A DNA stretch of 64,000 nt from Flavobacterium lacisediminis (GTDB lineage: Bacteria; Bacteroidota; Bacteroidia; Flavobacteriales; Flavobacteriaceae): assembly GCF_025909975.1 (NCBI RefSeq), contig NZ_JAPCIO010000001.1:310001-374000 (forward strand), written 5' to 3'. The translations under genes were made by a program, and so were the position numbers. Below are positions 53,097 to 62,929 of the stretch, in pieces (within the stretch, counting starts at the first letter, position 1; the number at the start of each line of letters is the position of its first letter). The notes under the pieces were generated by a model. The model had not been told where the DNA came from. It ran no database searches and saw only the letters and a program-made list of their open reading frames with translations.

Positions 53097-54731
53097 TTAT
53101 TTTTTTAATATTGATTTGTATTGCGTTTGATTGTTTAATAAAGCAATGGCTTTTTCAATTTCTAAGTTTTCTTTTGTGTAAAATAGATATAAACCTTCGC
53201 GATATTGGTAACGTGTAATTAAATCTTCCTGAATCAGTTTTTTGATTTGGTTCTTGTTTTTGTCCAATTCTATTTCCTGATTTTTCTCTATAGCCAACTC
53301 TAATTGTTTGTATTCATTTGAAATTTGAGTGTCTATTTTTTCTTTTTTAGCCGTTTCAAGCACGTTTTTAAGCGCTTTGTTAGTTTCGGTATCTAAACTG
53401 ATCTTCTCTTGCTTTAAAAATGCTTTAAAAGCAACAAAATCAGCATCTGAAATGTTAGGAATTCCTGAAACGGTTGGGTTTTTATAATACCATTGCGTAG
53501 CAAAGTTAAAAATAGCATCCGTTTTAATAACTGCATCCGTTATTGTTGCTGTTTTGGTTTCTTCAATTTCCATATCGGGTAAAACACCACCGCCATCATA
53601 AACGGTTCTTCCAGCTTTGGTTTTAAAGGCATTGAATTCGTTTTGCGATTTCTTAATAGCTTTTCCGTTTTCGTCTTTTTTCGAATAATCCAAAGCTTGA
53701 ATACATCTTCCAGAAGGAGTGTAATATCTCGAAATCGTTACTTTAACTTGCGTTCCATAAGACAAATCTAATGGACGTTGTACCAATCCTTTTCCAAAAC
53801 TTCTGGTACCTAAAATCACACCTCTATCTAAATCCTGAATCGCACCCGCTACAATTTCCGAAGCCGAAGCACTTTTTCCATCCACAATAACCGCAATCGG
53901 AATTTCTAAATCGATAGGTTCGTTTTTGGTACGATATTCTAAATTGTGTTTTGGATTTTTCGATTTTGTGGTTACAATCAATTCGTTTTTAGGAACAAAA
54001 AGATTGCAAATATTCACAGCTTCATGCAATAAACCACCAGGATTTCCTCTTAAATCTAAAATGATTTTGTTAGCGCCTTGTTTTTTCAATTCTAATAACG
54101 CTGCTTTGGTTTCAAAGCTCGCCTTTTCAGTAAATTTCGTTAAAACAATGTAACCTGTGTTGTCTTTTAAAAGCGAGAAAAATGGAACCGCTTTAATTTC
54201 AACATCATCTAATATAATAGTGGCGTTCTGCGTTTTTCCTTGACGAATGTATTGAATTTCAACCTTCGTGTTTTTTGCGCCACGAAACAATTGCGAAGCA
54301 TCTTCTTTGTATTCTTTTAGGCTAATGTCTCCAATTTGAATTACTTCATCACCAGCTTTTAAACCGGCTTTATCGGCTGGAAATCCTTTGTAAATTTCTT
54401 TTAGAAAAACTTTTCCTTCCTTGCGTTGCACCATAGCGCCAATGCCAGTGTATTCTCCCGTATTGTTGATTTTGAATTTTAAAACGTCTTGTTCGTTAAA
54501 GAAAACTGTGTACGGATCTAATTCTTTCAACATGTTTTTTATGGCGTTATCCATCATTTCACCTGGATTGGTTTCGTCCACGTAATTTTGGTTAACGGTT
54601 TTGAAAAGTCCAGTAAAGATTTCGATTTGCTTGGCAATTTCAAAAAAGTCGTTCTTGAAACTAACACCAACAAATAAGAAACCCGCAGCCAGAACAGGAA
54701 TGATAATTTTTCCTCTGAAATATTTTTTCAT
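53097..54731 (-). CDS. S41 family C-terminal processing protease (Ctp/Tsp-like)
   Basis: 544 residues. N-terminal membrane/signal helix (about 8-24), PDZ domain (GAMVQRKEGKVFLKEIYKGFPADKAGLKAGDEVIQIG), and the S41 domain with Ser of GKSASASEIVAGA and Lys of RSFGKGLVQRPLDL forming the Ser/Lys dyad. Tail-specific periplasmic protease that trims C-termini. 1 bp upstream of the OmpA-domain gene. Confidence 0.93.
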   Translation of the reverse strand: MKKYFRGKIIIPVLAAGFLFVGVSFKNDFFEIAKQIEIFTGLFKTVNQNYVDETNPGEMMDNAIKNMLKELDPYTVFFNEQDVLKFKINNTGEYTGIGAMVQRKEGKVFLKEIYKGFPADKAGLKAGDEVIQIGDISLKEYKEDASQLFRGAKNTKVEIQYIRQGKTQNATIILDDVEIKAVPFFSLLKDNTGYIVLTKFTEKASFETKAALLELKKQGANKIILDLRGNPGGLLHEAVNICNLFVPKNELIVTTKSKNPKHNLEYRTKNEPIDLEIPIAVIVDGKSASASEIVAGAIQDLDRGVILGTRSFGKGLVQRPLDLSYGTQVKVTISRYYTPSGRCIQALDYSKKDENGKAIKKSQNEFNAFKTKAGRTVYDGGGVLPDMEIEETKTATITDAVIKTDAIFNFATQWYYKNPTVSGIPNISDADFVAFKAFLKQEKISLDTETNKALKNVLETAKKEKIDTQISNEYKQLELAIEKNQEIELDKNKNQIKKLIQEDLITRYQYREGLYLFYTKENLEIEKAIALLNNQTQYKSILKK

Positions 54732-54802
54732 GTTGAAGTATTGAATTATACCAGTTTACGAAAGTAAAGAATCTTGAGCAAAAATTAAACCAAAAGTGCA
54801 AT

Positions 54803-55174
54803 TTACTTCTGCCTTTCGTTGAATTTTTGAAAAAGTTGGATGGTTTTCTCTTCGATTTCTTGATAGGAAAGTCGCTCTTTTGTTTGATAGAAAAACATAA
54901 ACGCATGTGGTTTTTCTAAATTATCAATCAAAAGATGCTTGTTTAAACGATAGGTTTCGCGCAAAACACGTTTGAAATAATTGCGATCTACCGCTTTTTT
55001 AAAGTATTTTTTTGATACTGAAACACCCATTTTAATTAGTTCGGCATTTGGCTCCGTATTTTCAACATAAACTAAACGTAATGGGTATTTTGAAACCGAT
55101 TTCCCTTCTGAAAACAACAAGTCAATCGTAGTTTTGCTTTTTAATTTTTCGTGTTTGGGATAAGTGAATTTCAT
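54803..55174 (-). CDS. rnpA: Ribonuclease P protein component
   Basis: 123 residues, basic. RNase P signature AVDRNYFKRVLRETYR (RNR-type with RNxxKR) after VSVSKKYFKKA, and FFYQTKERLSYQEIEE at the C-terminus. It assists the RNase P RNA in maturing tRNA 5' ends. The usual neighbour rpmH is not in the window; here it precedes the S41 protease gene. Confidence 0.92.
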   Translation of the reverse strand: MKFTYPKHEKLKSKTTIDLLFSEGKSVSKYPLRLVYVENTEPNAELIKMGVSVSKKYFKKAVDRNYFKRVLRETYRLNKHLLIDNLEKPHAFMFFYQTKERLSYQEIEEKTIQLFQKFNERQK

Positions 55175-55198
55175 GGAGCAAAGTTAGAAAACTTTAAA

Positions 55199-55888
55199 CT
55201 AAGATGTGTATTTAAGTTTTAATTCTTCTTGTAGTATTACAAATTTGTAAAAAGTGAAGTTGGAAATTCCAAACAAAATAATGGTTAACATTCTTAAAAT
55301 TTCATCAGGATAGTAATACTTGTTGATTAAGAAAACTCCAATTTGAATCACAAACAAAATGGCGCTTATAATTAACCAATATAACCTTTTCTTATCTTGA
55401 AACAGGAAATTATAAGCAGCCATTCCGCCAATGAAAGATGTTAAAAATCCGTTTACAACCCATGGATAAAAATCTATTTTCACTTCGCTTTCTATCAAAA
55501 GTAACGCATACAGATAGATAAAAAAGAAAGGAATAGAAGCTAAAACTATCGCCAACCAATTTTTATTTTCAATACTTTTATAAACGATGATGAAGATTAA
55601 TATGCGATAAGCAAGTGAAATGATAGCTCCAATAAAATTAAAGAAAGGCGTATTTTCTCTAAAGAATAAATAGGCAAAAAAGAACAAAATTAAAGCGCTA
55701 AAATAGAGCGTGCTTTTGATTTTTGAAGCAAGAAAATACATTAAAATAAGAAGCGGAATCCGAATACTACCTAACAGAAATTCAAGAATGGGAAATGATT
55801 TCAAATCAAAAAAGGAAAAGGCAACAACCACTAAAATGTATAGTAATGTTAATTGCGATACCGTTTTATTTTTATCTAAAATTTCCAC
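55199..55888 (-). CDS. Multi-helix membrane protein of unknown function
   Basis: 229 residues with about seven or eight hydrophobic helices and short loops; N-terminus charged, C-terminus ends LQEELKLKYTS. The pattern is similar to YhhN-type proteins, but I cannot see a diagnostic motif. It lies upstream of rnpA with a 24-bp gap and could be co-transcribed. A 9-bp-arm palindrome lies just upstream at 55907-55932. Confidence 0.55.
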   Translation of the reverse strand: MEILDKNKTVSQLTLLYILVVVAFSFFDLKSFPILEFLLGSIRIPLLILMYFLASKIKSTLYFSALILFFFAYLFFRENTPFFNFIGAIISLAYRILIFIIVYKSIENKNWLAIVLASIPFFFIYLYALLLIESEVKIDFYPWVVNGFLTSFIGGMAAYNFLFQDKKRLYWLIISAILFVIQIGVFLINKYYYPDEILRMLTIILFGISNFTFYKFVILQEELKLKYTS

Positions 55889-55906
55889 CGTTTTATTTTT
55901 TATACT

Positions 55907-55932
55907 AATTTACTAATAATCAGTAGTAAATT
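55907..55932. promoter_or_regulatory. Palindrome upstream of the membrane-protein gene
   Basis: AATTTACTA and TAGTAAATT form 9-bp arms around an 8-base loop, 19 bp before the gene start. It could be an operator or a hairpin; function unproven. Confidence 0.3.
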
Positions 55933-55976
55933 TTTTAATTTTTAATTTTATTTTTTAAAACGTTAAAAATACGCAC

Positions 55977-56008
55977 AAAAAAAGCTTCCTCGATTTGAAG
56001 AAGCTTTT
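55977..56008 (-). terminator. Terminator of the EF-G2-like gene
   Basis: Minus strand: AAAAGCTTC arm, loop, GAAGCTTTT arm, then TTT. It lies 21 bp after the gene stop. Confidence 0.8.
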
Positions 56009-56028
56009 CCAGAATCAAAATTCATTCA

Positions 56029-58149
56029 TTATTCAGATAAAACCGCATTGCTTATAACTAAACTTTCCTGAACATGAGTTGGAACCAGTTGATAATTACT
56101 AAATTCCAATTTGAATTTTGCTTTTCCTTGTGTTAATGAACGAAGTGTTGAGCCGTAATCTTTGAGTTCAGCTAGTGGCACTTCGGAAATAATTTTTTGA
56201 TAATGACCATCGGTGTCCATGCCTTGAATGATGGCTCTTCGGGTTTGTAAATCGCCCATAACGTCGCCGGTGTAGGCATCTTCGCAAAGCACCTCAAGTT
56301 GATAATAAGGCTCTAAAAGCTGAGGTCTTGCTTCGTTAAAAGCTTCTTTAAACGCATGAGAAGCGGCCAATTGGAACGAAATATCATTGCTATCTACAGC
56401 ATGCATTTTACCATCGTAAATACAAACGCGAATGTTTTGACAATTAGAACCCGTTAACGGACCTTCGGTCATGGATTGCATGATGCCTTTTTTGATAGCA
56501 GTAGCGTATCTATTATCAATAGCGCCACCTACAATACACCAATAGAACGCAAATTTTCCACCCCATGGCAATTCCTCAATTTCTTTGTTGCGAACGTTTA
56601 CGCCTTGTGGTTCTGGCATATCATCATAATAAGGCTCGATCGTTAAATGAACTTCACCAAATTGTCCAGCACCGCCACTTTGTTTTTTATGACGGTATTC
56701 AGCTTTTGCGGCTTTAGTTATGGTTTCACGATAAGGCACTTTTGGTTCTTCAAAAACGATTTCGATATTGTTTTCATTTTCAACACGATGTTTGATTAAA
56801 TCCAAATGCAATTGTCCTTGACCGTTAACAATAGTTTGTTTTAATTCCGAAGATTGTTCCACTTTAAAAGTCAAATCTTCTTCTTCAATTTGATGGAATG
56901 CTTTAATCATTTTTTCCATATCGGCAAGATTAGCAGTAGCAACCGCTTTTCTAATTCTGCTATCAGGAAATTGCATTTTTCTTACTTTTCTTTCTACACC
57001 TTTAGCATTCAATGTGTTGTTTGAATGTCCAAATTTCAATCGAACAGTTACACCCAAATCTCCTGCAACTAATTTTTCTACTGAAGTTCTTTGTTTACCT
57101 TCGGCTACGAATAATTGAGTTAAGCGTTCAGTTTCTCCGTTATCGGCATTAACTAATTCATCGCCAGCATTCAATTCGCCAGAAAGCACTTTGAAATACG
57201 AAACCATTCCCACTTGAGGTTCAGAAAGCGTTTTATAAATAAAAATTGTGGTTTTGTCTGAAGCATCGCATTTTAATTCGACACCATTTTCTAATTTTTT
57301 GGCTGGTCTGTCAGCTGGAGATGGTGCAATATCATCAATAAATCCCATGATTCTTCCGCTTCCCATATCTTTCAATCCCGAAGCACAGAAAACAGGAAAT
57401 ATTTGTTGGTTAGCAAGCGCAATAGTTAATCCTTTTGCTAATTCGGTTTCGTCTAAATTACCTTTTTCGAAGTATTTTTCCATTAAACCTTCTTCATTTT
57501 CAGCAGCTGCTTCTACTAAGGCGTTATGAAGCGCGTTGGCTTTCTCTAATTCAGATTCTGGAATTGGCATTTTTTCTGGTTTTCCACCATTTTCTGGAAA
57601 AACATACATCGTCATGCGAAGAACATCGATAATACTATTGAATTTTTCACCTGAATTGTAAGGGAATTGAATCGGAATTACTTTATTCCCAAAGCGATTT
57701 ACCGCTTGCTCTAAAGTAGTTTCAAAATCTGCTTTTGGTTGATCCATTTGATTGATAACAAGAAAAGCAGGCGTTTGATAGTTTTGAACGTATTCCCAAA
57801 CAATTTCAGTTCCTACTTCTACGCCAGAAGCCGCATTTAGAAGAATTACAGCGGTATCGGCTACTTTAAGCGAAGAAACTACTTCACCAATAAAATCGTC
57901 GAAACCTGGAGTGTCTATGATGTTGATTTTGTTGTTGTGCCATTTAACGTGCATTAAGTGGCTGTATAAGGTATTTTCTCTTTCGTGTTCTAAATCGGTA
58001 AAATCCGAAATGGTATTGTGATTTTCAACCGAACCACGGCGTGGAATTACGCCACTTTCAAATAACATGGTCTCGATAAAGGTGGTTTTTCCAGAACCTG
58101 AATGCCCAAGAAATACCACGTTTCTAATGTCTTTGGTTGCAATGCTCAT
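56029..58149 (-). CDS. Elongation factor G-like protein, EF-G2 type
   Basis: 706 residues with the EF-G domain order. The P-loop is GHSGSGKTT (15-23) instead of the canonical GHxDHGKT, the switch-II motif is IDTPGFDDF in place of DTPGHVDF, and G4 is NQMDQ. Domain IV and V segments (KQSGGAGQFGEVHLTIEP, GDVMGDLQTRR) are present. These changes identify the EF-G2 group found in Bacteroidetes, of which a Bacteroides member has been reported to support translocation with little dependence on GTP hydrolysis. That mechanism has not been shown for this protein. The gene has its own terminator. Confidence 0.85.
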   Translation of the reverse strand: MSIATKDIRNVVFLGHSGSGKTTFIETMLFESGVIPRRGSVENHNTISDFTDLEHERENTLYSHLMHVKWHNNKINIIDTPGFDDFIGEVVSSLKVADTAVILLNAASGVEVGTEIVWEYVQNYQTPAFLVINQMDQPKADFETTLEQAVNRFGNKVIPIQFPYNSGEKFNSIIDVLRMTMYVFPENGGKPEKMPIPESELEKANALHNALVEAAAENEEGLMEKYFEKGNLDETELAKGLTIALANQQIFPVFCASGLKDMGSGRIMGFIDDIAPSPADRPAKKLENGVELKCDASDKTTIFIYKTLSEPQVGMVSYFKVLSGELNAGDELVNADNGETERLTQLFVAEGKQRTSVEKLVAGDLGVTVRLKFGHSNNTLNAKGVERKVRKMQFPDSRIRKAVATANLADMEKMIKAFHQIEEEDLTFKVEQSSELKQTIVNGQGQLHLDLIKHRVENENNIEIVFEEPKVPYRETITKAAKAEYRHKKQSGGAGQFGEVHLTIEPYYDDMPEPQGVNVRNKEIEELPWGGKFAFYWCIVGGAIDNRYATAIKKGIMQSMTEGPLTGSNCQNIRVCIYDGKMHAVDSNDISFQLAASHAFKEAFNEARPQLLEPYYQLEVLCEDAYTGDVMGDLQTRRAIIQGMDTDGHYQKIISEVPLAELKDYGSTLRSLTQGKAKFKLEFSNYQLVPTHVQESLVISNAVLSE

Positions 58150-58270
58150 GACTTTATTTTTTTTAAATGAATAACTAATTTTAATTGCATTTTTTGCACA
58201 TTAAAATTACGAAAGACAAAACACGCAAATCATGACAATTATCATCTCAACGATTGAAAATGAACACAAA

Positions 58271-58294
58271 AAAAGCGACCCGAAAGTCGCTTTT
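58271..58294 (-). terminator. Terminator of the M1 peptidase gene
   Basis: AAAAGCGAC-CCGAAA-GTCGCTTTT, followed on the minus strand by eight Ts. It lies just after the peptidase stop. Confidence 0.88.
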
Positions 58295-58299
58295 AAATT

Positions 58300-60180
58300 T
58301 TATTTTTTTGGAAAGATATTATCTTCTTTATTTACATCTGCCATTAAGTTTTCTGGGTCAATGGTGATGGATTTTATTTTTGCTTTTGGTTTTGCAATTT
58401 CAAAAGTGAATGTTGGAAACGCCCAATCCCAACCTTTTAATACATTTCCTTTGATTCCTGCATACGGATTTGGTTTTTCCCAACGCATTAAAGTATTTGG
58501 AATGTAGAAAAATTCTTTGGTTCCGTCGGTGTATTCCACCATAACATCTAAAGGCATTGGCATTCTTCCTTTTCTTTCAAAAATCACTTTTGTATTAGCG
58601 GCATTCGCTTCAGAAACTTCTTTGATACCGTAATCGATAGTGTTAGTTGTTAATGTCCAATCTAACAAATACCAATCTAAATTAGCACCCGAAACTTTTT
58701 CCGCAACACGTTTGATGTCGTTTGGTGTTGGATGCGTAAATTTATACTCGTTGTAATATCGTTTGATGGTTTTGTTGAGGTTTTCTTGCCCAATTAAATA
58801 ACCTAATTGTACCAAAAATACTTCTCCTTTACTATAAGCTGAAATACCATACGCCATATTCAAATCATAACGATCGGCGTGAGTGGATAACGGCTGTTCT
58901 TTCCCAGATTTTGCTAAATAAATGTAATTATTATATGCATCTTCATAAGGAACTTCAGGTTTTTTAGGAGGCAATACCTTGTTCATTGCTAAATTAGAAA
59001 TGTACGAGGTAAATCCTTCGTCCATCCATTCGTGTTTGGTTTCATTAGTGGCTAAAACAAATTGGAACCATGAATGCGCCATTTCGTGAGCGGTTACACC
59101 AACTAAACTTCCAAAAGATCTATTTCCAGTGATTAAGGTACTCATACCATATTCCATTCCGCCATCACCACCTTGAATAACTGAATATTGTTTGTACGGA
59201 TAAGGCCCAACATTTTCATTAAAAAACGCTAGTAATTCCGCAGTTTTAGGTTGCATTTTTTTCCAATTTTCTAAATTCTCTTTCTTGTTTTTGTACAAGA
59301 AATGCAATTCCACATTGTTTGGACCTAAAATCATATCGTGAATGAACTCGTTATCCGCTCCCCAAGCAAAATCATGCACGTTTGGTGCATAAAAATGCCA
59401 AGTTAGATTTTTGGTTTTCTTAGGATAAACGACTTGTACACCGGCATCTTGATAGCCATGACCGATTTCGTTTTTGTTTTGTAAATAACCTGTTCCACCA
59501 ATCGTGTATGCTTTGTCAATCGTTATTTTCACATCAAAATTTCCCCAAACACCATGAAATTCTCTTGCGATGTATGGATTAGCGTGCCATCCTTCGAAAT
59601 CATATTCGCATAATTTTGGATACCATTGTGTCATCGATAAAGCAACTCCTTCTTCAGAAATTCTTCCCGAACGTCGAATTTGTAACGGTACTTGACCATT
59701 AAAATCTAAGGAAAGTGTTGTTTTTTGTTTTGGTAAAATAGCTTTTGCTAATGTAACTTCTAAAATGGTTCCTACTACTTTTGTGGTTGCGGCAACACCA
59801 TCTTGTTTGAAATTAGCGATGTTTAAATACCCAATTTCATTCGGTTTTAAAGTGCTAATTCTACTTTCTTTTACATCTTTACCTTCTTTTTTAAAGGTTT
59901 TCACCATTCGCTTATCAGGGTCAGAAATGGCTTGAAGTCTTGCATCCATTTCGCTTCCTGGTTGAAAAGCATTGTTGTACAAATGATAATATACTTTATG
60001 CAACGTATCATTTGAATTGTTGGTATACACAATTTCTTGTTTTCCCTTGTATTGGAATTTTTTCACATCCATATTTACCTCCATTTTATAGTCAACATGT
60101 TGTTGCCAATAGCCTGGATTTGGATTGTTTTGCGCCAATGTTAAAATTGGAAATAAACTTAAAAAAAGAAATTTTTTCAT
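58300..60180 (-). CDS. M1 family metallopeptidase
   Basis: 626 residues with a signal peptide (MKKFLFLSLFPILTLAQ). Zinc motif HEMAHSW (365-369) with the second ligand Glu388 in HEWMDEGF, exactly 19 residues after the second His. GGMEYG is the exopeptidase-type motif. Members are zinc aminopeptidases acting on peptides in the periplasm or outside. Alone in its unit between two terminators. Confidence 0.9.
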   Translation of the reverse strand: MKKFLFLSLFPILTLAQNNPNPGYWQQHVDYKMEVNMDVKKFQYKGKQEIVYTNNSNDTLHKVYYHLYNNAFQPGSEMDARLQAISDPDKRMVKTFKKEGKDVKESRISTLKPNEIGYLNIANFKQDGVAATTKVVGTILEVTLAKAILPKQKTTLSLDFNGQVPLQIRRSGRISEEGVALSMTQWYPKLCEYDFEGWHANPYIAREFHGVWGNFDVKITIDKAYTIGGTGYLQNKNEIGHGYQDAGVQVVYPKKTKNLTWHFYAPNVHDFAWGADNEFIHDMILGPNNVELHFLYKNKKENLENWKKMQPKTAELLAFFNENVGPYPYKQYSVIQGGDGGMEYGMSTLITGNRSFGSLVGVTAHEMAHSWFQFVLATNETKHEWMDEGFTSYISNLAMNKVLPPKKPEVPYEDAYNNYIYLAKSGKEQPLSTHADRYDLNMAYGISAYSKGEVFLVQLGYLIGQENLNKTIKRYYNEYKFTHPTPNDIKRVAEKVSGANLDWYLLDWTLTTNTIDYGIKEVSEANAANTKVIFERKGRMPMPLDVMVEYTDGTKEFFYIPNTLMRWEKPNPYAGIKGNVLKGWDWAFPTFTFEIAKPKAKIKSITIDPENLMADVNKEDNIFPKK

Positions 60181-60197
60181 AGTTGCGTTTTAAAAGA

Positions 60198-60231
60198 AAC
60201 CCTACAAGACGATGAAGCCTTGTAGGATTTT
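60198..60231 (-). terminator. Terminator of the S8 peptidase gene
   Basis: Minus strand: arms CCTACAAG and CTTGTAGG with a 10-base loop, followed by TTTCTTTTA. Confidence 0.75.
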
Positions 60232-60258
60232 ATAATAGTAATTTGATTTCAACAATTA

Positions 60259-61851
60259 TTATTTAGCCATTTTAGCTGCTAAAACTAAAGCGTTGTATGC
60301 ATTTACAATTCTTCCCGATTTTGAAGCATCAGCAAAATTAGTTTTGTGTTTGTCTTCACCAATGGTAACTGTGTTTTTCAAAGGCGTACCACTTTCCATG
60401 ATGATTTGTTTTACTTGAACAGCTGTTAAACTTGGATAGTAAGAACGAATTAATGTTGCAACACCAGCCACGTTTGGAGAAGCCATTGAAGTTCCTTGTA
60501 AATATTCGTAAGTGTTTAACGGAGTAGTAGCATAAATTTTATCTCCTGGAGCATAAATATCTACATTGTTTTTTCCGTAGTTAGAAAAACTTGCCACCAT
60601 TTTAGTTCCGTAAGATGGAGAAAGCGCTCCAATGATTAACACATTTTTAGCGAATTCAGGTGAATTATCATACGTGTCGTTTGGATATTTGTTAGTAACA
60701 TCTAAATCATATGATTCGTTTCCTGCAGCAATAACTACTAAAACGTCTTTAGATTCAGCGTATTTAATTGCGTCCATAACCCATTCTTTGTGTTGCGAAT
60801 AGTATTTTCCGAAAGAACCGTTGATTACTTTTGCACCATTATCCGCCGCATATCGAATAGCTAAAGCAATATCTTTATCATATTCATCTCCGTTTGGAAC
60901 GGCTCTTAACGCCATTATTTGCGCATTGTTTGTAACACCATCACCACCTTTGTTGTTGCCTCTAACTTGAGCTACAATTCCAGCTACGTGAGTTCCGTGT
61001 TTTGCTTCTTTTGGTTCTGGACCTATTACGTTATTGTTACCGTATTTCGTATCTTTTAAATCATCTGGATTATCTCCCACAATTTTTCTACCATCAAAAT
61101 CTACATTTAAGTTATAGTTAACTTGTCCGTAGATGTAATCTTTGAATTCTTCAATTTGTTTGTCAAAATCTGCTTTACTGCTATTACTTAAAACTTGAGT
61201 AAAAACAGCTTTAGCTTGAGATAAAGATGTTTCTGTTGCAGGAATTGCTTTTACTTCTTCTAAAGTAAAATTGCTCTTTTTGAAATAGCCAACCAATGCT
61301 TTTTCAGCATTAATAATGAAATCTAATTGTTGCTTTTGAGGTTGAATTCCTTTTATCTCTTCTGCCAATTCAGCTTTTGCTTTATCATATTCAGGAGTTC
61401 CAGGACCTTTCTTAACAATACGTGTCATTTCTAATTGTTCGTGAACAGCATTTCCTAAGAAATTCCACCCATGAATATCATCAATGTAGCCATTTTTGTC
61501 GTCGTCAATTCCGTTTCCTGCAATTTCTTTTGGATTGGTCCAAATCACTGCTTTTAAATCTTCATGGTTGATGTCCACACCAGAATCTACGATTCCAACG
61601 ATAACTTTCTGCCCTTTTTTACCTTTAAGTAATTCTTTATAAGCTTTGTCTACACTCATTCCAGGAAGTGTATCTTTTACTAAGTCTAAATGACTCCAAC
61701 GTTGCAAATCATTTTCAGCAACAGGAGTGGTTTTTAAAGGTAAGTTATCAATATTTTCAACCGGAGTTGATACCATTTTTTGTGATCCACAACTTGCTAA
61801 AACAAGTCCTAAAGCTAAGCTTAAATACAGTGGTCTAAAAATTTTCTTCAT
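60259..61851 (-). CDS. Lipoprotein subtilisin-like (S8) peptidase with long insertion
   Basis: 530 residues. Lipobox LASC (Cys21). Catalytic triad Asp89 (VDSGVDINHED), His285 (KHGTHVAGIV) and Ser455 (LQGTSMASPN), with oxyanion Asn378 in AAGNES. The Asp-His interval is about 196 residues, far longer than in simple subtilisins, and carries a helix-rich insert (about 140-240). Probably a surface- or periplasm-anchored protease with its own promoter. Confidence 0.9.
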   Translation of the reverse strand: MKKIFRPLYLSLALGLVLASCGSQKMVSTPVENIDNLPLKTTPVAENDLQRWSHLDLVKDTLPGMSVDKAYKELLKGKKGQKVIVGIVDSGVDINHEDLKAVIWTNPKEIAGNGIDDDKNGYIDDIHGWNFLGNAVHEQLEMTRIVKKGPGTPEYDKAKAELAEEIKGIQPQKQQLDFIINAEKALVGYFKKSNFTLEEVKAIPATETSLSQAKAVFTQVLSNSSKADFDKQIEEFKDYIYGQVNYNLNVDFDGRKIVGDNPDDLKDTKYGNNNVIGPEPKEAKHGTHVAGIVAQVRGNNKGGDGVTNNAQIMALRAVPNGDEYDKDIALAIRYAADNGAKVINGSFGKYYSQHKEWVMDAIKYAESKDVLVVIAAGNESYDLDVTNKYPNDTYDNSPEFAKNVLIIGALSPSYGTKMVASFSNYGKNNVDIYAPGDKIYATTPLNTYEYLQGTSMASPNVAGVATLIRSYYPSLTAVQVKQIIMESGTPLKNTVTIGEDKHKTNFADASKSGRIVNAYNALVLAAKMAK

Positions 61852-61924
61852 ATTCTCAATTAATTAATTTCAGTTATTGGACTGAAGTATTTTGTATTTG
61901 TTACAATTATAGTTGTTTTTAACT

Positions 61925-62785
61925 TTATTTTAAAATGTCTTCACATTTGAAAATTTCTTTCAAACGAACTCCTTTTTCGGTATGCTGAACCGTTATAATT
62001 TGGTTGTGAGCATCATGTTCTAGCCACAAATAATAATTATTGTCTGCAGCGTTATTTAAAAATATTTGCTTTTCATCCATTGACATCAAGGGTCTTGTGT
62101 CGTATCCAGTTACATATGGTATTGGAACATGGCCCGCAGTTGGTAGCATATCGGCACAAAAAACAATGGTTTTTCCATTATAATTGATGTGTGGTAACAT
62201 TTGTTTTTCGGTATGACCATCAGCGTAGAAAATATCGAAACCTAATTCGCTTGAAAAACCAAAATCACTATCAGGTCGATTGATAAATTGTAATTGTCCG
62301 CTTTCTTGCATTGGGATTAAATTTTCATGCAGAAATGATGCTTTTTCACGAGCGTTTGGTTTCGTTGCCCATTCCCAATGATTGTCATTAGTCCAGAATT
62401 TCGCATTTTTAAAAGCGACTTCGTAACCCGTTTTGTCTTTGTTCCAGTTTACACTTCCACCACAATGGTCAAAATGTAAATGCGTCATAAAAACATCGGT
62501 AATATCATCGCGATGAAAACCAGCATTTTTTAAGGATTTATCTAAAGAGTGATCACCCCAAAGCGAATAATATCCAAAAAACTTATCAGATTGTTTATTT
62601 CCCATTCCGGTATCAATCAAAGTCAATCGGTTCCCGTCTTCAATTAATAAACATCTTGCGGCGATGTCAATCAAGTTATTTTCGTCGGCCGGATTGGTTT
62701 TATTCCAAATGGTTTTAGGCACCACGCCAAACATAGCGCCACCATCTAGTTTAAAATTTCCAGCTTCAATTGGGTGTAATTTCAT
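61925..62785 (-). CDS. MBL-fold metallo-hydrolase
   Basis: Start at the ATG at 62785 (MKLHPIEAGNF), 286 residues; a TTG two codons upstream is possible. HLHFDHCGGSVNW is the metallo-beta-lactamase HxHxDH zinc motif, with further ligands in ADGHTEKQML and LWLEHDAHN. Similar to lactonase-like hydrolases (AHL lactonase group). Cytoplasmic. Substrate unknown; a quorum-quenching role is a guess. Confidence 0.85.
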   Translation of the reverse strand: MKLHPIEAGNFKLDGGAMFGVVPKTIWNKTNPADENNLIDIAARCLLIEDGNRLTLIDTGMGNKQSDKFFGYYSLWGDHSLDKSLKNAGFHRDDITDVFMTHLHFDHCGGSVNWNKDKTGYEVAFKNAKFWTNDNHWEWATKPNAREKASFLHENLIPMQESGQLQFINRPDSDFGFSSELGFDIFYADGHTEKQMLPHINYNGKTIVFCADMLPTAGHVPIPYVTGYDTRPLMSMDEKQIFLNNAADNNYYLWLEHDAHNQIITVQHTEKGVRLKEIFKCEDILK

Positions 62786-62869
62786 GATCAAAACAATTTT
62801 CAGCCAAATTACAAAAAATACTATAAATAGAAACTATGAATCTATAAGTTATAAAAATGTTAGCAACTC

Positions 62870-62899
62870 TTGTAAAAAGCAATTTATGGATTATCTTTG
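62870..62899 (+). promoter_or_regulatory. Promoter of the suf operon
   Basis: TTG at 62870-62872 and TATCTTTG at 62892-62899 are spaced by 19 bases, matching the Bacteroidetes -33/-7 promoter layout, 30 bp before sufA. Confidence 0.65.
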
Positions 62900-62929
62900 C
62901 GGTTAATTTAGACAAAATCAAAATAAGAA

